Origin: Bacteroidia bacterium
GTDB taxonomy: Bacteria; Bacteroidota; Bacteroidia; J057; JANWXU01
Direction of reading: 5' to 3'
Length of the DNA: 55,056 nt
Assembly: GCA_025057395.1 (NCBI GenBank)
Contig: JANWXU010000010.1
Location: forward strand, 1-55,056
Under the pieces are notes generated by a model. That model was not told the origin of the DNA. It did not search any database and saw nothing but the letters and a program-made list of their open reading frames with translations. Positions 36,974-45,048 of the stretch are shown here, piece after piece. Positions within the stretch are counted from its first letter, which is position 1. Each line of letters begins with the position of its first letter. The position numbers were made by a program, and so were the translations under genes.

Positions 36974-38947
36974 ATGATAGAGCATCAATCCACTTCAACG
37001 GCTGTGGCGCACGCTGTGGAGCATCATGAGGGGCACCATGGCCATCATGAACATCATAAAGAGTCGTTCTGGACTAAATATATTTTTAGCCAGGACCACA
37101 AGATGATTGCTAAGCAATTTCTGATTACAGGCATGACGATGGGTTTTGTGGGGGGCATTATGTCTGCGTTGTTTCGTTTGCAATTAGCTTGGCCAGATAC
37201 GCCTATTCCCTTTCTTGAAGCTCTGTTAGGAAAATGGGCCAAGGGTGGAGTAATGGACCCTAATTTTTACATGGCCTTAGTAACTTTGCATGGTACCATA
37301 ATGGTATTCTTCGTATTGACAGCGGGGTTAAGCGGAACTTTTAGTAATCTTCTTATACCCTTGCAGTGTGGCGCTCGAGATATGGCTTCGCCATTTATAA
37401 ACATGCTCTCGTACTGGTTCTTTTTTCTCTCCTCAGTGGTAATGACCATATCCATATTTGTAGAGACAGGTCCTGCGGCGCCAGGTTGGACAATTTATCC
37501 ACCCCTAAGTGCTTTAGAAAAGGCAATGCCGGGTTCAGGGTTGGGAATGACTCTATGGCTTTTAAGCATGACCCTTTTTGTTATCTCTTCTCTTATGGGC
37601 TCCCTCAATTATATAGCCACGGTACTTAATATGCGCACGGTAGGTATGAAAATGTTGCACCTTCCGCTTACTATTTGGGCATTTTTCCTTACTGCAATTG
37701 TTGGGGTTCTTTCTTTTCCCGTATTAGTGGCGGCTGTTATTCTCCTCCTTTTTGATAGAAGCTTAGGCACAAGTTTCTATCTTTCTGAAATTTATATAGC
37801 AGGTCAGCATTTACCGAACATGGGAGGAAGCCCAGTATTATTCCAGCATCTTTTTTGGTTTTTGGGTCACCCTGAGGTATACATCATTTTAATGCCTGCG
37901 TTAGGAATTACTTCAGAAGTAGTAGCTTGTAATTCTCGCAAGCCCATATTTGGCTATCGTGCAATGATTGGATCCCTGCTAGCTATTTCTATATTGTCGT
38001 TTATTGTTTGGGGGCATCATATGTTTGTTACTGGAATGAACCCATTTTTAGGAACGATATTTATCGTGGTTACTTTAGTGATTGCAATTCCGTCAGCTGT
38101 AAAGGCTTTTAATTATTTAGCTACGCTCTGGAAAGGGAATATCATATACACCCCTGCTATGCTTTTTGCTGTAGGCATGGTCTCTTTATTTGTAAGTGGT
38201 GGTTTAACAGGCTTATACTTGGGAAATGCACCCCTTGATGTGGTGCTTCATAATACTTATTTTGTGGTAGCACATTTTCACATAGTGATGGGGGCCTCTG
38301 CTATTTTTGGAATGTTTAGCGGCATATACCATTGGTTCCCTAAATTATTCGGGCGCATGATGAACAAGCAACTGGGTTACATCCATTTCTGGCTCACCTT
38401 TGCCTCAGCCTATGCTACATTTTTCCCTATGCATTTTATTGGCTTAGCAGGAGTTCCTCGTAGGTATTATGCCTTTACAGAGTTTGAACTTACTAAGGTT
38501 TGGGTAGACGTAAATGTATTTATGACTATTGCTGCAATTATAGGCGTGGCAGCTCAATTTATTTTCTTGTATAATTTTATTGTAAGTGCCTTATGGGGAG
38601 AGCGTGCTCCTAAAAATCCCTGGAGGTCTAATACCCTAGAGTGGACTGCGCCGGTAGAGCATCTTCATGGAAACTGGCCTGGCGAAATTCCCGCTGTTTA
38701 TCGTTGGCCTTATGATTATAGTAAGCCGGGAGCCCCTGTAGACTACATTCCTCAGAATATTTCAGACGAAGATTTAGCAAGAGGGGTACGTTATTGGGAG
38801 GATGATGACCATACGCCAGGAGGGGATGGTACTACTTCCCCTGCAGGCGGAGGTGGACACTATGCAGAAGAAGAAGTTCGAAAGCCGGAAGCCGTTCACT
38901 TTAAGGAGGAAGAGAGTAGGCAACAGAAAGAGGACGAAAGAAGCTAG
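36974..38947 (+). CDS. coxA: Cytochrome c oxidase subunit I (aa3-type, A1 class)
   Basis: 657 residues, twelve core membrane helices. Motifs seen: LHGTIMVFF (haem a His), FWFLGHPEVYIILMPALG (the Glu of the D channel and the cross-linked His/Tyr, which mark class A1), WGHHMFVTGMNP (CuB histidines) and FVVAHFHIVMG (haem a3 and a axial ligands). It reduces oxygen to water and pumps protons. Odd points: an N-terminal tail with 10 His in the first 29 residues, and a charged Gly/Glu-rich C-terminal tail of about 50 residues after the last helix. Subunits III and IV and assembly factors follow in the operon. Confidence 0.95.
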   Translation: MIEHQSTSTAVAHAVEHHEGHHGHHEHHKESFWTKYIFSQDHKMIAKQFLITGMTMGFVGGIMSALFRLQLAWPDTPIPFLEALLGKWAKGGVMDPNFYMALVTLHGTIMVFFVLTAGLSGTFSNLLIPLQCGARDMASPFINMLSYWFFFLSSVVMTISIFVETGPAAPGWTIYPPLSALEKAMPGSGLGMTLWLLSMTLFVISSLMGSLNYIATVLNMRTVGMKMLHLPLTIWAFFLTAIVGVLSFPVLVAAVILLLFDRSLGTSFYLSEIYIAGQHLPNMGGSPVLFQHLFWFLGHPEVYIILMPALGITSEVVACNSRKPIFGYRAMIGSLLAISILSFIVWGHHMFVTGMNPFLGTIFIVVTLVIAIPSAVKAFNYLATLWKGNIIYTPAMLFAVGMVSLFVSGGLTGLYLGNAPLDVVLHNTYFVVAHFHIVMGASAIFGMFSGIYHWFPKLFGRMMNKQLGYIHFWLTFASAYATFFPMHFIGLAGVPRRYYAFTEFELTKVWVDVNVFMTIAAIIGVAAQFIFLYNFIVSALWGERAPKNPWRSNTLEWTAPVEHLHGNWPGEIPAVYRWPYDYSKPGAPVDYIPQNISDEDLARGVRYWEDDDHTPGGDGTTSPAGGGGHYAEEEVRKPEAVHFKEEESRQQKEDERS

Positions 38948-38952
38948 TATAA

Positions 38953-39996
38953 ATGAAAGCAGTACCTAAGCAGCCCCCCCTCCAAGGGGCTGCTAATTTT
39001 TTCTTGCGCTTATTTAATTGTTTAAGTTTAGCAGCTCTAATAGCTGTTCTTTTGGTGATTTTAGCAGGGGGCATTGTTCGAATGACAGGTTCGGGCTTAG
39101 GATGTCCTGATTGGCCGAAATGTTTTGGCTCTTGGATTCCTCCTACCCATGAAAGTCAATTACCTCCTAATTATCAAGAAATTTTTAAGATTCAAGGTAA
39201 AACTATTGCTCCATTTAATCCTTTCAAAACTTGGACCGAATATATTAATCGTTTATTAGGAGCTCTAGCAGGCCTTTTAGTTCTATTAGCATTTTTTAGT
39301 TCTATCCCCTTACTTAAAACTACTTTTCGTTACATTTTCTTCTGTGCTTTATTAAGTTTAACTTTAATGGGATTGCAAGGCTGGCTAGGTGCGCAGGTAG
39401 TAGATTCTTTACTAGCTCCCTACATGGTAACTATTCATATGTTGCTAGCTTTAATCATTATAGGGGGCCTTGTATTTTCGACTTTTTGGCATAGACTACC
39501 CTCTTTTATAGGAACAGCTAAAACTAGAATTCGTGGTATTGCGTTCCTGAACTTACTTCTTCTCATGATACAGGTAGGGCTAGGAACTCAAGTGCGTGAG
39601 CATGTAGATACAATACTATTGGAACTCACGTCAATATCTGTTTCCGATTTTGAATCTATTGGTATCTTTTTTTGGGTACACCGCTCGTTTTCTATTATTG
39701 TACTATTAGCTTATCTTTATCAAGCCTATTGTTTTTATTCTTTACGAGAGTTGTGGGCTAGATATTTTTATCTAGGGATTATACCATTAATATGGATTGG
39801 CCTTGAACTAATAAGTGGTATAGGGCTTGTTTATGCAGGCTTACCGCCAATTTTACAACCATTTCATTTATTAGTTGCTTCTATACTGTTTGCAAATCAA
39901 TTTTTAGTGGTATTACTTTTGTTAAAGGGTAAGGAAAAAAGAAATCTATCTTGGCAAGAAAGTGATAAGTTAAACTGGCGAACTTCAATCAGTTAA
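38953..39996 (+). CDS. ctaA: Haem A synthase
   Basis: 347 residues from the ATG five bases after coxA. Eight-helix COX15/CtaA protein oxidising haem O to haem A: ILAGGIVRMTGSGLGCPDWPKCFGSW shows the conserved Gly and Cys pair in the first outer loop, here broken as GGIVRMTGSGLGC and PDWPKCFGSW, with haem-ligand histidines in HMLLALI, VHRSFSI and PFHLLVAS. The first 18 codons form a strong terminator-shaped hairpin. An alternative TTG start at 39004 (giving MRLFNCLSLAAL) would match the shorter N terminus usual in the family and lie just after that hairpin, so the start is uncertain. Confidence 0.88.
   Translation: MKAVPKQPPLQGAANFFLRLFNCLSLAALIAVLLVILAGGIVRMTGSGLGCPDWPKCFGSWIPPTHESQLPPNYQEIFKIQGKTIAPFNPFKTWTEYINRLLGALAGLLVLLAFFSSIPLLKTTFRYIFFCALLSLTLMGLQGWLGAQVVDSLLAPYMVTIHMLLALIIIGGLVFSTFWHRLPSFIGTAKTRIRGIAFLNLLLLMIQVGLGTQVREHVDTILLELTSISVSDFESIGIFFWVHRSFSIIVLLAYLYQAYCFYSLRELWARYFYLGIIPLIWIGLELISGIGLVYAGLPPILQPFHLLVASILFANQFLVVLLLLKGKEKRNLSWQESDKLNWRTSIS
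38969..39003 (+). terminator. Terminator-like hairpin at the coxA/ctaA junction
   Basis: AGCAGCCCC (38969-38977) pairs perfectly with GGGGCTGCT (38986-38994) across an 8-base loop, followed by AATTTTTTC. It lies 21 bases after the coxA stop and inside the 5' end of ctaA if the ATG at 38953 is used. It has the form of an intrinsic terminator and may reduce expression of the assembly genes relative to coxB and coxA. Confidence 0.6.
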
Positions 39997-40009
39997 GTTA
40001 AAAAAAAAT

Positions 40010-40909
40010 ATGCCAACAGAAAAAGCTGTATCTACCGACTTTGTATGGAATTTTAGCCAAAAAATTATTGATTATGTGCAATTAGGAAAATTGCGCTTAT
40101 CCTTGGTCGTGGTGTTTTCTGCAGGCGTATCTTACCTTATAGGCCTGCAAACTGCTATAGACTGGTGGATATTTAGTGGTCTACTAGTAGGAGGTTTAAT
40201 GATAACCCTTTCTGCTAATGCGATCAACGAGATATTAGAAAGGAAATATGACGCATTAATGCAAAGAACGGCTATGCGTCCTTTACCGGCAGGGCGTATG
40301 GAAATACGTGAGGCTATTACTTTTGCGTTTATTACTGGAATGTGGGGGCTGAGTATTCTATATTTTCTAGTTAGCCTGGAGGCTGCATTTCTGGGCGCAG
40401 CTTCCTTAATCCTCTATAGCTTTATCTATACTCCATTGAAAAGAATTACCTCTTTTTCTGTTTTTATCGGAGCTATTCCAGGAGCTCTACCAACCCTAAT
40501 AGGTTGGTTAGCAGCAACAAGCGAATTAGAAGCAGGTGGATGGGTTCTTTTTACGATACAATTTTTATGGCAGTTGCCTCATTTTTGGTCAATTGCTTGG
40601 CTTGGCTTTGAGGAGTATACGCGTGCAGGTTATCGTTTGATGCCTCTAGGAGGCGGTAAGGATAGAAAAAGTGCTTGGCAAATTTTAATATACACGATGT
40701 TTTTGTTACCGATAAGCTTTTTACCGTACTATTTTCAAATGACTAGTTGGGTAGCGGTAGTAATCCTACTCTTACTAGCTATTCTTTTTAGTTTTCCTTG
40801 CATTCTGCTTATTCGGAGGCTAAGTCGTCGTCAAGCACTTTGGATTATGTTTGCTTCTTTTTTATACTTACCATTAGCTCAGTTAGCAATTTTGTTGGAT
40901 AAAGTTTAA
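40010..40909 (+). CDS. ctaB: Protoheme IX farnesyltransferase (haem O synthase)
   Basis: 299 residues with about nine membrane helices, UbiA prenyltransferase superfamily. The Asp-rich motif appears as NAINEILERKYDALMQRTAMRPL (shown here by NAINEI, then ERKYDALMQRT and RPLPAGR), and YTPLKRITSFSVFIGAIPGA is the second conserved loop. It attaches a farnesyl group to haem b to make haem O for CtaA. It follows ctaA by 13 bases; the pair supplies haem A to the oxidase in the same operon. Length and motifs are standard. Confidence 0.93.
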   Translation: MPTEKAVSTDFVWNFSQKIIDYVQLGKLRLSLVVVFSAGVSYLIGLQTAIDWWIFSGLLVGGLMITLSANAINEILERKYDALMQRTAMRPLPAGRMEIREAITFAFITGMWGLSILYFLVSLEAAFLGAASLILYSFIYTPLKRITSFSVFIGAIPGALPTLIGWLAATSELEAGGWVLFTIQFLWQLPHFWSIAWLGFEEYTRAGYRLMPLGGGKDRKSAWQILIYTMFLLPISFLPYYFQMTSWVAVVILLLLAILFSFPCILLIRRLSRRQALWIMFASFLYLPLAQLAILLDKV

Positions 40910-40998
40910 AGGCAAAATATGAACTTGATTTTGATTCTTTACGTTGCTTCCTATTGATAGTGAATTTGTTTGAAAGTAGAATAATAAACTCAATTTGT

Positions 40999-41592
40999 AT
41001 GCAGTCGCAAATAGTTTCAAATTTTTCACCAACAACAACATCGAAATTTAATACCCAGCGCTTATTAATGTGGTTATACCTGGGTACAGTAGCGATGTTA
41101 TTTGCTGCTTTTACGAGCGCACTTATTGTAAGCCGTACAGATAATCTTGCAAGAGATAACTGGCTACAATTTAAAATGCCCTTTTCTTTTACAATTACTA
41201 CAGCTATTATATTGCTTAGTAGTGTTACGCTTCATTGGGCATGGATAAGTGCAAAGAAAGACCGGCCTTCTTCATTAAATTTAGCACTAGCCCTAACTAT
41301 TGTCCTAGGAATTTTGTTTTTAACAGGGCAGGTAATTGGTTACAGTAAATTGGTAGCTATGAATGTATATTTAGTGGGTAACGTTTCAGGCTCCTTTTTT
41401 TACGTATTGACGGCTATGCACGGCTTACACCTTGTAGCAGGCTTAATTGCTTTAATATACATAACGATACAAGCTTTTCGCCTGCGTATTTCGTCTTCTA
41501 ATCTGGTAGGTTTGGAATTATGCTCTACTTTTTGGCATGCGTTAGGTTTACTTTGGCTTTATTTGTTTGTATTTTTGTCGTATATTTACTAA
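40999..41592 (+). CDS. Cytochrome c oxidase subunit III-like protein, first copy
   Basis: 197 residues from MQSQIVSNF; an upstream in-frame ATG at 40954 would add an atypical 15 residues. Five membrane helices. Subunit III marks: LMWLYLGTVAMLFAAFTSAL, then SGSFFYVLTAMHGLHLVAGLIAL and the final LCSTFWHALGLLWLYLFVF, given here in part as TAMHGLHLVAG and FWHALGLLWLYLF. This is the shorter of two adjacent subunit III genes. Paired subunit III paralogues are common in Bacteroidota oxidase operons, and both may be structural subunits. Supports complex stability and proton uptake rather than catalysis. Confidence 0.85.
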   Translation: MQSQIVSNFSPTTTSKFNTQRLLMWLYLGTVAMLFAAFTSALIVSRTDNLARDNWLQFKMPFSFTITTAIILLSSVTLHWAWISAKKDRPSSLNLALALTIVLGILFLTGQVIGYSKLVAMNVYLVGNVSGSFFYVLTAMHGLHLVAGLIALIYITIQAFRLRISSSNLVGLELCSTFWHALGLLWLYLFVFLSYIY

Positions 41593-41619
41593 AGTATGTT
41601 AATTTATTTTTAACTTAAA

Positions 41620-42303
41620 ATGGCAGTACAAGCAGTAGCGCAATCCACGCAAGAAAAGCTTAACACAGGCGTGTGGGGAGGAGGAAAGTTACCTTTCAAT
41701 GCTTCATGGGGAAAGCTCATGATGTGGTTCTTTCTCCTTTCTGATACCTTTACTTTTTCTGGCTTATTAGTAGGATATGGAGTTATCCGGTACATACATG
41801 ATCATTGGGCTGACCCAGAGCGAGTTTTTAATTCTATTCCTGGTGTAGAAGGAAATTATCCACTGGTTTTTGTGGGGTTAATGACCTTTATATTGATTGT
41901 TAGTAGTGTAACTATGGTCTTAGCCGTGGATGCAGGCCATAAGCTGCAGCAAGAAAAATGTGCTTTTTATTTAGGACTAACTATCTTAGGGGGCTTAACT
42001 TTTGTGATATGCCAGGCTTTTGAATGGACCCATTTAATAACTCACGGAACCACTATTTCAGGTAACCCTTGGTGTCCCGATAATTCTTGTCCTGCTTTTG
42101 GCCAATTGTTTTTCTTAATTACCGGCTTCCACGGCGGGCATGTAACGGTAGGTGTAATTATAAACTCTATTGTCTTCGATAGAGTGTGGAAAGGGGTACA
42201 TCAGCGTAAAAGAGACTATGAGCTAGTAGAAAAAGTAGGACTTTATTGGCATTTTGTAGATCTGGTTTGGGTTTTTGTTTTTACTTTTTTCTATTTAATA
42301 TAG
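41620..42303 (+). CDS. coxC: Cytochrome c oxidase subunit III, second copy
   Basis: 227 residues with five to six membrane helices. The typical pattern is present: KLMMWFFLLSDTFTFSGLL at the N terminus, QAFEWTHLI in the middle, then FLITGFHGGHVTVGVI and YWHFVDLVWVFVFTFFYL at the end. It carries an insertion with two cysteines (CPDNSCPAF, about 152-160). Lies 27 bases after the first copy and 16 before subunit IV, clearly in the same operon. The terminal HFVDLVW motif makes this the better match to canonical subunit III. Confidence 0.9.
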   Translation: MAVQAVAQSTQEKLNTGVWGGGKLPFNASWGKLMMWFFLLSDTFTFSGLLVGYGVIRYIHDHWADPERVFNSIPGVEGNYPLVFVGLMTFILIVSSVTMVLAVDAGHKLQQEKCAFYLGLTILGGLTFVICQAFEWTHLITHGTTISGNPWCPDNSCPAFGQLFFLITGFHGGHVTVGVIINSIVFDRVWKGVHQRKRDYELVEKVGLYWHFVDLVWVFVFTFFYLI

Positions 42304-42319
42304 ATAAACTTTTTTGATT

Positions 42320-42661
42320 ATGGCTATGGAGCATAATGAGCATGTAGAGCACGTTCAGCACGAGGTACATGGTACCGTTTTTCAACGTATAATAGTACCG
42401 TTTATTATTTTGAGTATTGTTACTGTTATAGAGTTTTTAGTAGCTTTTACCCTTTCTAAGGGTGGAGTAAAAATTGCTATTTTTGTGGTACTAACTTTGG
42501 TAAAAGCGTTTTACATCGTGGCTTATTTTATGCACGTTAAGTTTGAAAGGTTAAATTTTATCTATGCTGTAACTTTACCCTTTTTGTTTATCGTTTATCT
42601 ACTGGTATTACTTCTCATAGAGGGTAAATATCAGGATGTATTTGCTTATGGAGTCTTCTAG
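42320..42661 (+). CDS. Cytochrome c oxidase subunit IV (prokaryotic, COX4-like)
   Basis: 113 residues from the ATG at 42320. Three membrane helices at about 25-45, 50-70 and 80-103, with FYIVAYFMHVKFE between the second and third, the hallmark of the bacterial COX4/CyoD-type small subunit. The N terminus is His-rich (five His in the first 17 residues), echoing the His-rich tail of CoxA in the same complex. It probably stabilises the subunit I-III core. Its end overlaps the start of the SCO gene. Confidence 0.85.
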   Translation: MAMEHNEHVEHVQHEVHGTVFQRIIVPFIILSIVTVIEFLVAFTLSKGGVKIAIFVVLTLVKAFYIVAYFMHVKFERLNFIYAVTLPFLFIVYLLVLLLIEGKYQDVFAYGVF

Positions 42662-43373
42662 TACAAGGACACAGACTGCTGCAGAAAATAATAAGGAGAA
42701 AGCAACCAGAATATTTAATTTTCGCTTTTGGTCGGTTTTCTTTATACTAGTTGTTCCTAGTACTATTTTGTTGCTTTCTCCTTTTTTTTGTAAGCAACAC
42801 TGCAAGAAACTGCCCGTTTACTTTAACGAAGTAACAGAGAAAGGTGACACCATAGAGCATCATATTCCTCATTTTGCTTTCGAAAACCAGGCAGGTCAGG
42901 TTATTACTCATGACTCTATGCGAGGCAATATTACAGTAGTAGACTTCTTTTTTACTACCTGCCCTGGTATCTGTAAAACTTTAAGCTCTGAAATGCAGCA
43001 GCTACAAGAAAAGGTAAAAGATATTAAAGATATAAAGCTAATTTCTTTTACTGTCGATCCTCAAGTAGATTCTGTTCCTGTTCTTGCTGATTATGCAAAG
43101 TTATATAAGGCTATTCCTAACAAATGGCATTTCTTAACTAGTAGAAACGATTCTGTGCTATATGATGTTATAAAGAAAGGATTCAAGGCTCCAGTTTATG
43201 TAGATCCTAAGGGAGTTGAAAAGGTTACACATAGCCCTATGTTTTATTTAGTGGATAAGGATTTGAGAATTCGAGCTTTTGTAGATATGACTCAAGATAC
43301 AGGAAGAAAAAAAATATTAGAGCTAATAGATGTTCTTCGATGTGAGTATAGAAATACCAATGCTAAAAATTAA
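42648..43373 (+). CDS. SCO1/SenC family copper chaperone for cytochrome oxidase
   Basis: 241 residues from MESSSTRTQ; an ATG 12 bases earlier is equally in frame. A single N-terminal membrane anchor (about 30-50, WSVFFILVVPSTILLLSPFF) is followed by a thioredoxin-fold domain outside the membrane. The copper site is TTCPGICK (Cys-x3-Cys), with the third ligand His in VTHSPMFYLVD. It delivers copper to the CuA centre of subunit II. Overlap with the subunit IV gene points to translational coupling. Length and ligands are complete. Confidence 0.92.
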   Translation: MESSSTRTQTAAENNKEKATRIFNFRFWSVFFILVVPSTILLLSPFFCKQHCKKLPVYFNEVTEKGDTIEHHIPHFAFENQAGQVITHDSMRGNITVVDFFFTTCPGICKTLSSEMQQLQEKVKDIKDIKLISFTVDPQVDSVPVLADYAKLYKAIPNKWHFLTSRNDSVLYDVIKKGFKAPVYVDPKGVEKVTHSPMFYLVDKDLRIRAFVDMTQDTGRKKILELIDVLRCEYRNTNAKN

Positions 43374-43378
43374 AACTA

Positions 43379-43912
43379 ATGATTGCGCTCCGGGAAAGGC
43401 ATTATCTTATTCTTATATCGATAGTTTCAATTCTCATACCCATAGTAGTCGCCTTACTTCTATTTTTGCCAGAAAGAGCAACTATTATAACAGCCTTTGA
43501 TATAAAAATCCTACCCCTACTTAATGCAAGTATCAATTCTACTGTTACTATATTACTGCTTGCGGCCTATTGGGCTATACGGAACAAAAAGATTGCGCTA
43601 CACAAGTCTTTGATGCTAAGTGCTTTTTTTCTTTCTGCTTTATTTTTGGTCTCCTATGTAATCTATCACTTTCAGGCAGAGCCTACAAAGTTTGGCGGAG
43701 CAGGCGTAATAAAATACGTGTACTACTTTATACTAATAAGCCATATTTTTTTAGCCACTACAATAGTTCCGCTAGCTTTATTATCGATTTATCGAGGCTT
43801 AAATAAACAGTTCATACTACATAAAAAAATAGCTCGCTGGACTTTACCTATCTGGTTATATGTATCGATAACAGGTGTTTTGGTATATATTATGATATCT
43901 CCTTATTACTAA
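43379..43912 (+). CDS. DUF420 membrane protein, CtaM/YozB-like oxidase maturation factor
   Basis: 177 residues with five membrane helices. DUF420 features: LPLLNASINSTVTILLL, then ALHKSLMLSAFFLSALFLVSYVIYHF (here as KIALHKSLMLSAFF), an ISHIFLATTIV helix and HKKIARWTLPIWLYVSITGVLVY. Conserved histidines occur in several helices. YozB/CtaM in Firmicutes is needed to mature aa3 oxidase, and its position right after SCO fits the same job here. Biochemical role not settled in any organism I know of. Confidence 0.82.
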   Translation: MIALRERHYLILISIVSILIPIVVALLLFLPERATIITAFDIKILPLLNASINSTVTILLLAAYWAIRNKKIALHKSLMLSAFFLSALFLVSYVIYHFQAEPTKFGGAGVIKYVYYFILISHIFLATTIVPLALLSIYRGLNKQFILHKKIARWTLPIWLYVSITGVLVYIMISPYY

Positions 43913-43923
43913 AATTAAAAGAT

Positions 43924-44184
43924 ATGAAAAACTGTATTCGAAAATTTTTACTAAATCTATTTGTAGTATTTATACTGCTTTGCTGCTTTGAGGGTATAAG
44001 TGCTCAATGTCCTATGTGCAAAATGAACGTACAAGCGGCTCAGAAGCGCGGTGAAAAAGTGGGTTTGGGCTTGAATAGTGGAATTTTATTTTTGCTGTCG
44101 ATGCCCTATTTAGTGGTGGGGGCAATAGGATTAGTTTGGTACCTTCAAAATAAAAAGAAGAAACAAAAGGAAGTACTGGCTTAG
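43924..44184 (+). CDS. Small exported membrane protein with CPMCK motif
   Basis: 86 residues. Signal peptide or anchor at 1-28 (ends GISAQ), then CPMCKMNVQAAQKRGEK, a second helix at about 51-72 (GILFLLSMPYLVVGAIGLVWYL) and a Lys-rich tail. The CPMC pair just outside the membrane could bind copper or take part in thiol exchange. I do not know a named family. Place in the operon, between the DUF420 and DUF983 genes, suggests a part in oxidase assembly; this is inference. Confidence 0.65.
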   Translation: MKNCIRKFLLNLFVVFILLCCFEGISAQCPMCKMNVQAAQKRGEKVGLGLNSGILFLLSMPYLVVGAIGLVWYLQNKKKKQKEVLA

Positions 44185-44196
44185 TCTTGATAAAAA

Positions 44197-44595
44197 ATGC
44201 CACAACAAAAAGTATCTCTCCTAAAGGGAATAATTCACCATAAATGTCCAAGGTGCAGAAAAGGAAATATTTACACTCATAGTAACTGGAATTATTTGAA
44301 GGCCACTAGCATGTATAAAAATTGTTCCCATTGTGGTCTACAATATGAGGTAGAGCCTGGTTTTTTTTGGGGCGCAATGTATATAGCATATGCGCTTATC
44401 ACAGCTCTTTTTGTAGGGGCTCTTATTATCTTTTTCTTTTTTATAGATAAAGGGCTAGAGGTACTTATTTACTTTATTAGCAGTTACTTACTTGTTATCT
44501 TGTTACTAGTTCCATTTATCTTACGTTATTCTCGCACTTTGATGTTGTATGCCTTTGGTGGCATTAAGTATGAGCCAGCCCTTAGTGGCGATTGA
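44197..44595 (+). CDS. DUF983 membrane protein with N-terminal zinc ribbon
   Basis: 132 residues. Four Cys in two pairs near the N terminus, HHKCPRCRKGN and KNCSHCGLQYE, form a zinc-ribbon-like knuckle. FFWGAMYIAYALI and a second long hydrophobic segment follow (about 58-110). DUF983 genes recur in haem-copper oxidase loci; the function is unknown. It is the last gene of the cox operon. Its 3' end overlaps the converging SRPBCC gene by 14 bases and no terminator hairpin is visible. Confidence 0.82.
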   Translation: MPQQKVSLLKGIIHHKCPRCRKGNIYTHSNWNYLKATSMYKNCSHCGLQYEVEPGFFWGAMYIAYALITALFVGALIIFFFFIDKGLEVLIYFISSYLLVILLLVPFILRYSRTLMLYAFGGIKYEPALSGD

Positions 44596-45025
44596 ATATT
44601 TTTTGATAAATTGGTTTGCGATATAAAAATTGAAGATAAAGGAAAGGGTATACTAATATCTCTACTAGTGCGTTAATTGCGCGATACTCGATTACATCGA
44701 TAATAGCTGTTTTGTTTTCTTCTATTTTTTCTAAAATATGAGTATGCCTCCAGTACTTTAAAAAGAAGGGAAGCATCATTCCCTCATCTATAAAATAGAT
44801 TTTATCTTCGGTTTGCACATTATCTGTAATAATACTTATCCATCGTTCTTTGAAAATTCCAAAACTAATATCTAGGTGCACAGCATCTCCTTTATTGCAC
44901 CCATCAAATCTTCTTACAGTAATGATAGGAAAGGGAGGAGAAAGTTGCATAAATAAGTATTTATCAAATCCTTTGTACACATTTCCAATAGTGTTATTTA
45001 CTTTGGTAGTTATTTGAATTTTCAT
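44582..45025 (-). CDS. SRPBCC (START/Bet v1-like) superfamily protein
   Basis: 147 residues, no signal peptide. The order of a long N-terminal strand (MKIQITTKVNNTIGNVYKGF), a beta-rich middle (VHLDISFGIFKERWISII) and a long C-terminal helix with aromatic residues suits the SRPBCC hydrophobic-pocket fold. ILEKIEENKTAIIDVIEYR is the late beta-hairpin. Ligand unknown. It follows nhaA on the same strand by 23 bases and is probably co-transcribed. Confidence 0.65.
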   Translation of the reverse strand: MKIQITTKVNNTIGNVYKGFDKYLFMQLSPPFPIITVRRFDGCNKGDAVHLDISFGIFKERWISIITDNVQTEDKIYFIDEGMMLPFFLKYWRHTHILEKIEENKTAIIDVIEYRAINALVEILVYPFLYLQFLYRKPIYQKIFNRH

Positions 45026-45048
45026 GCTAGCTCTAAATTACATTTGTT

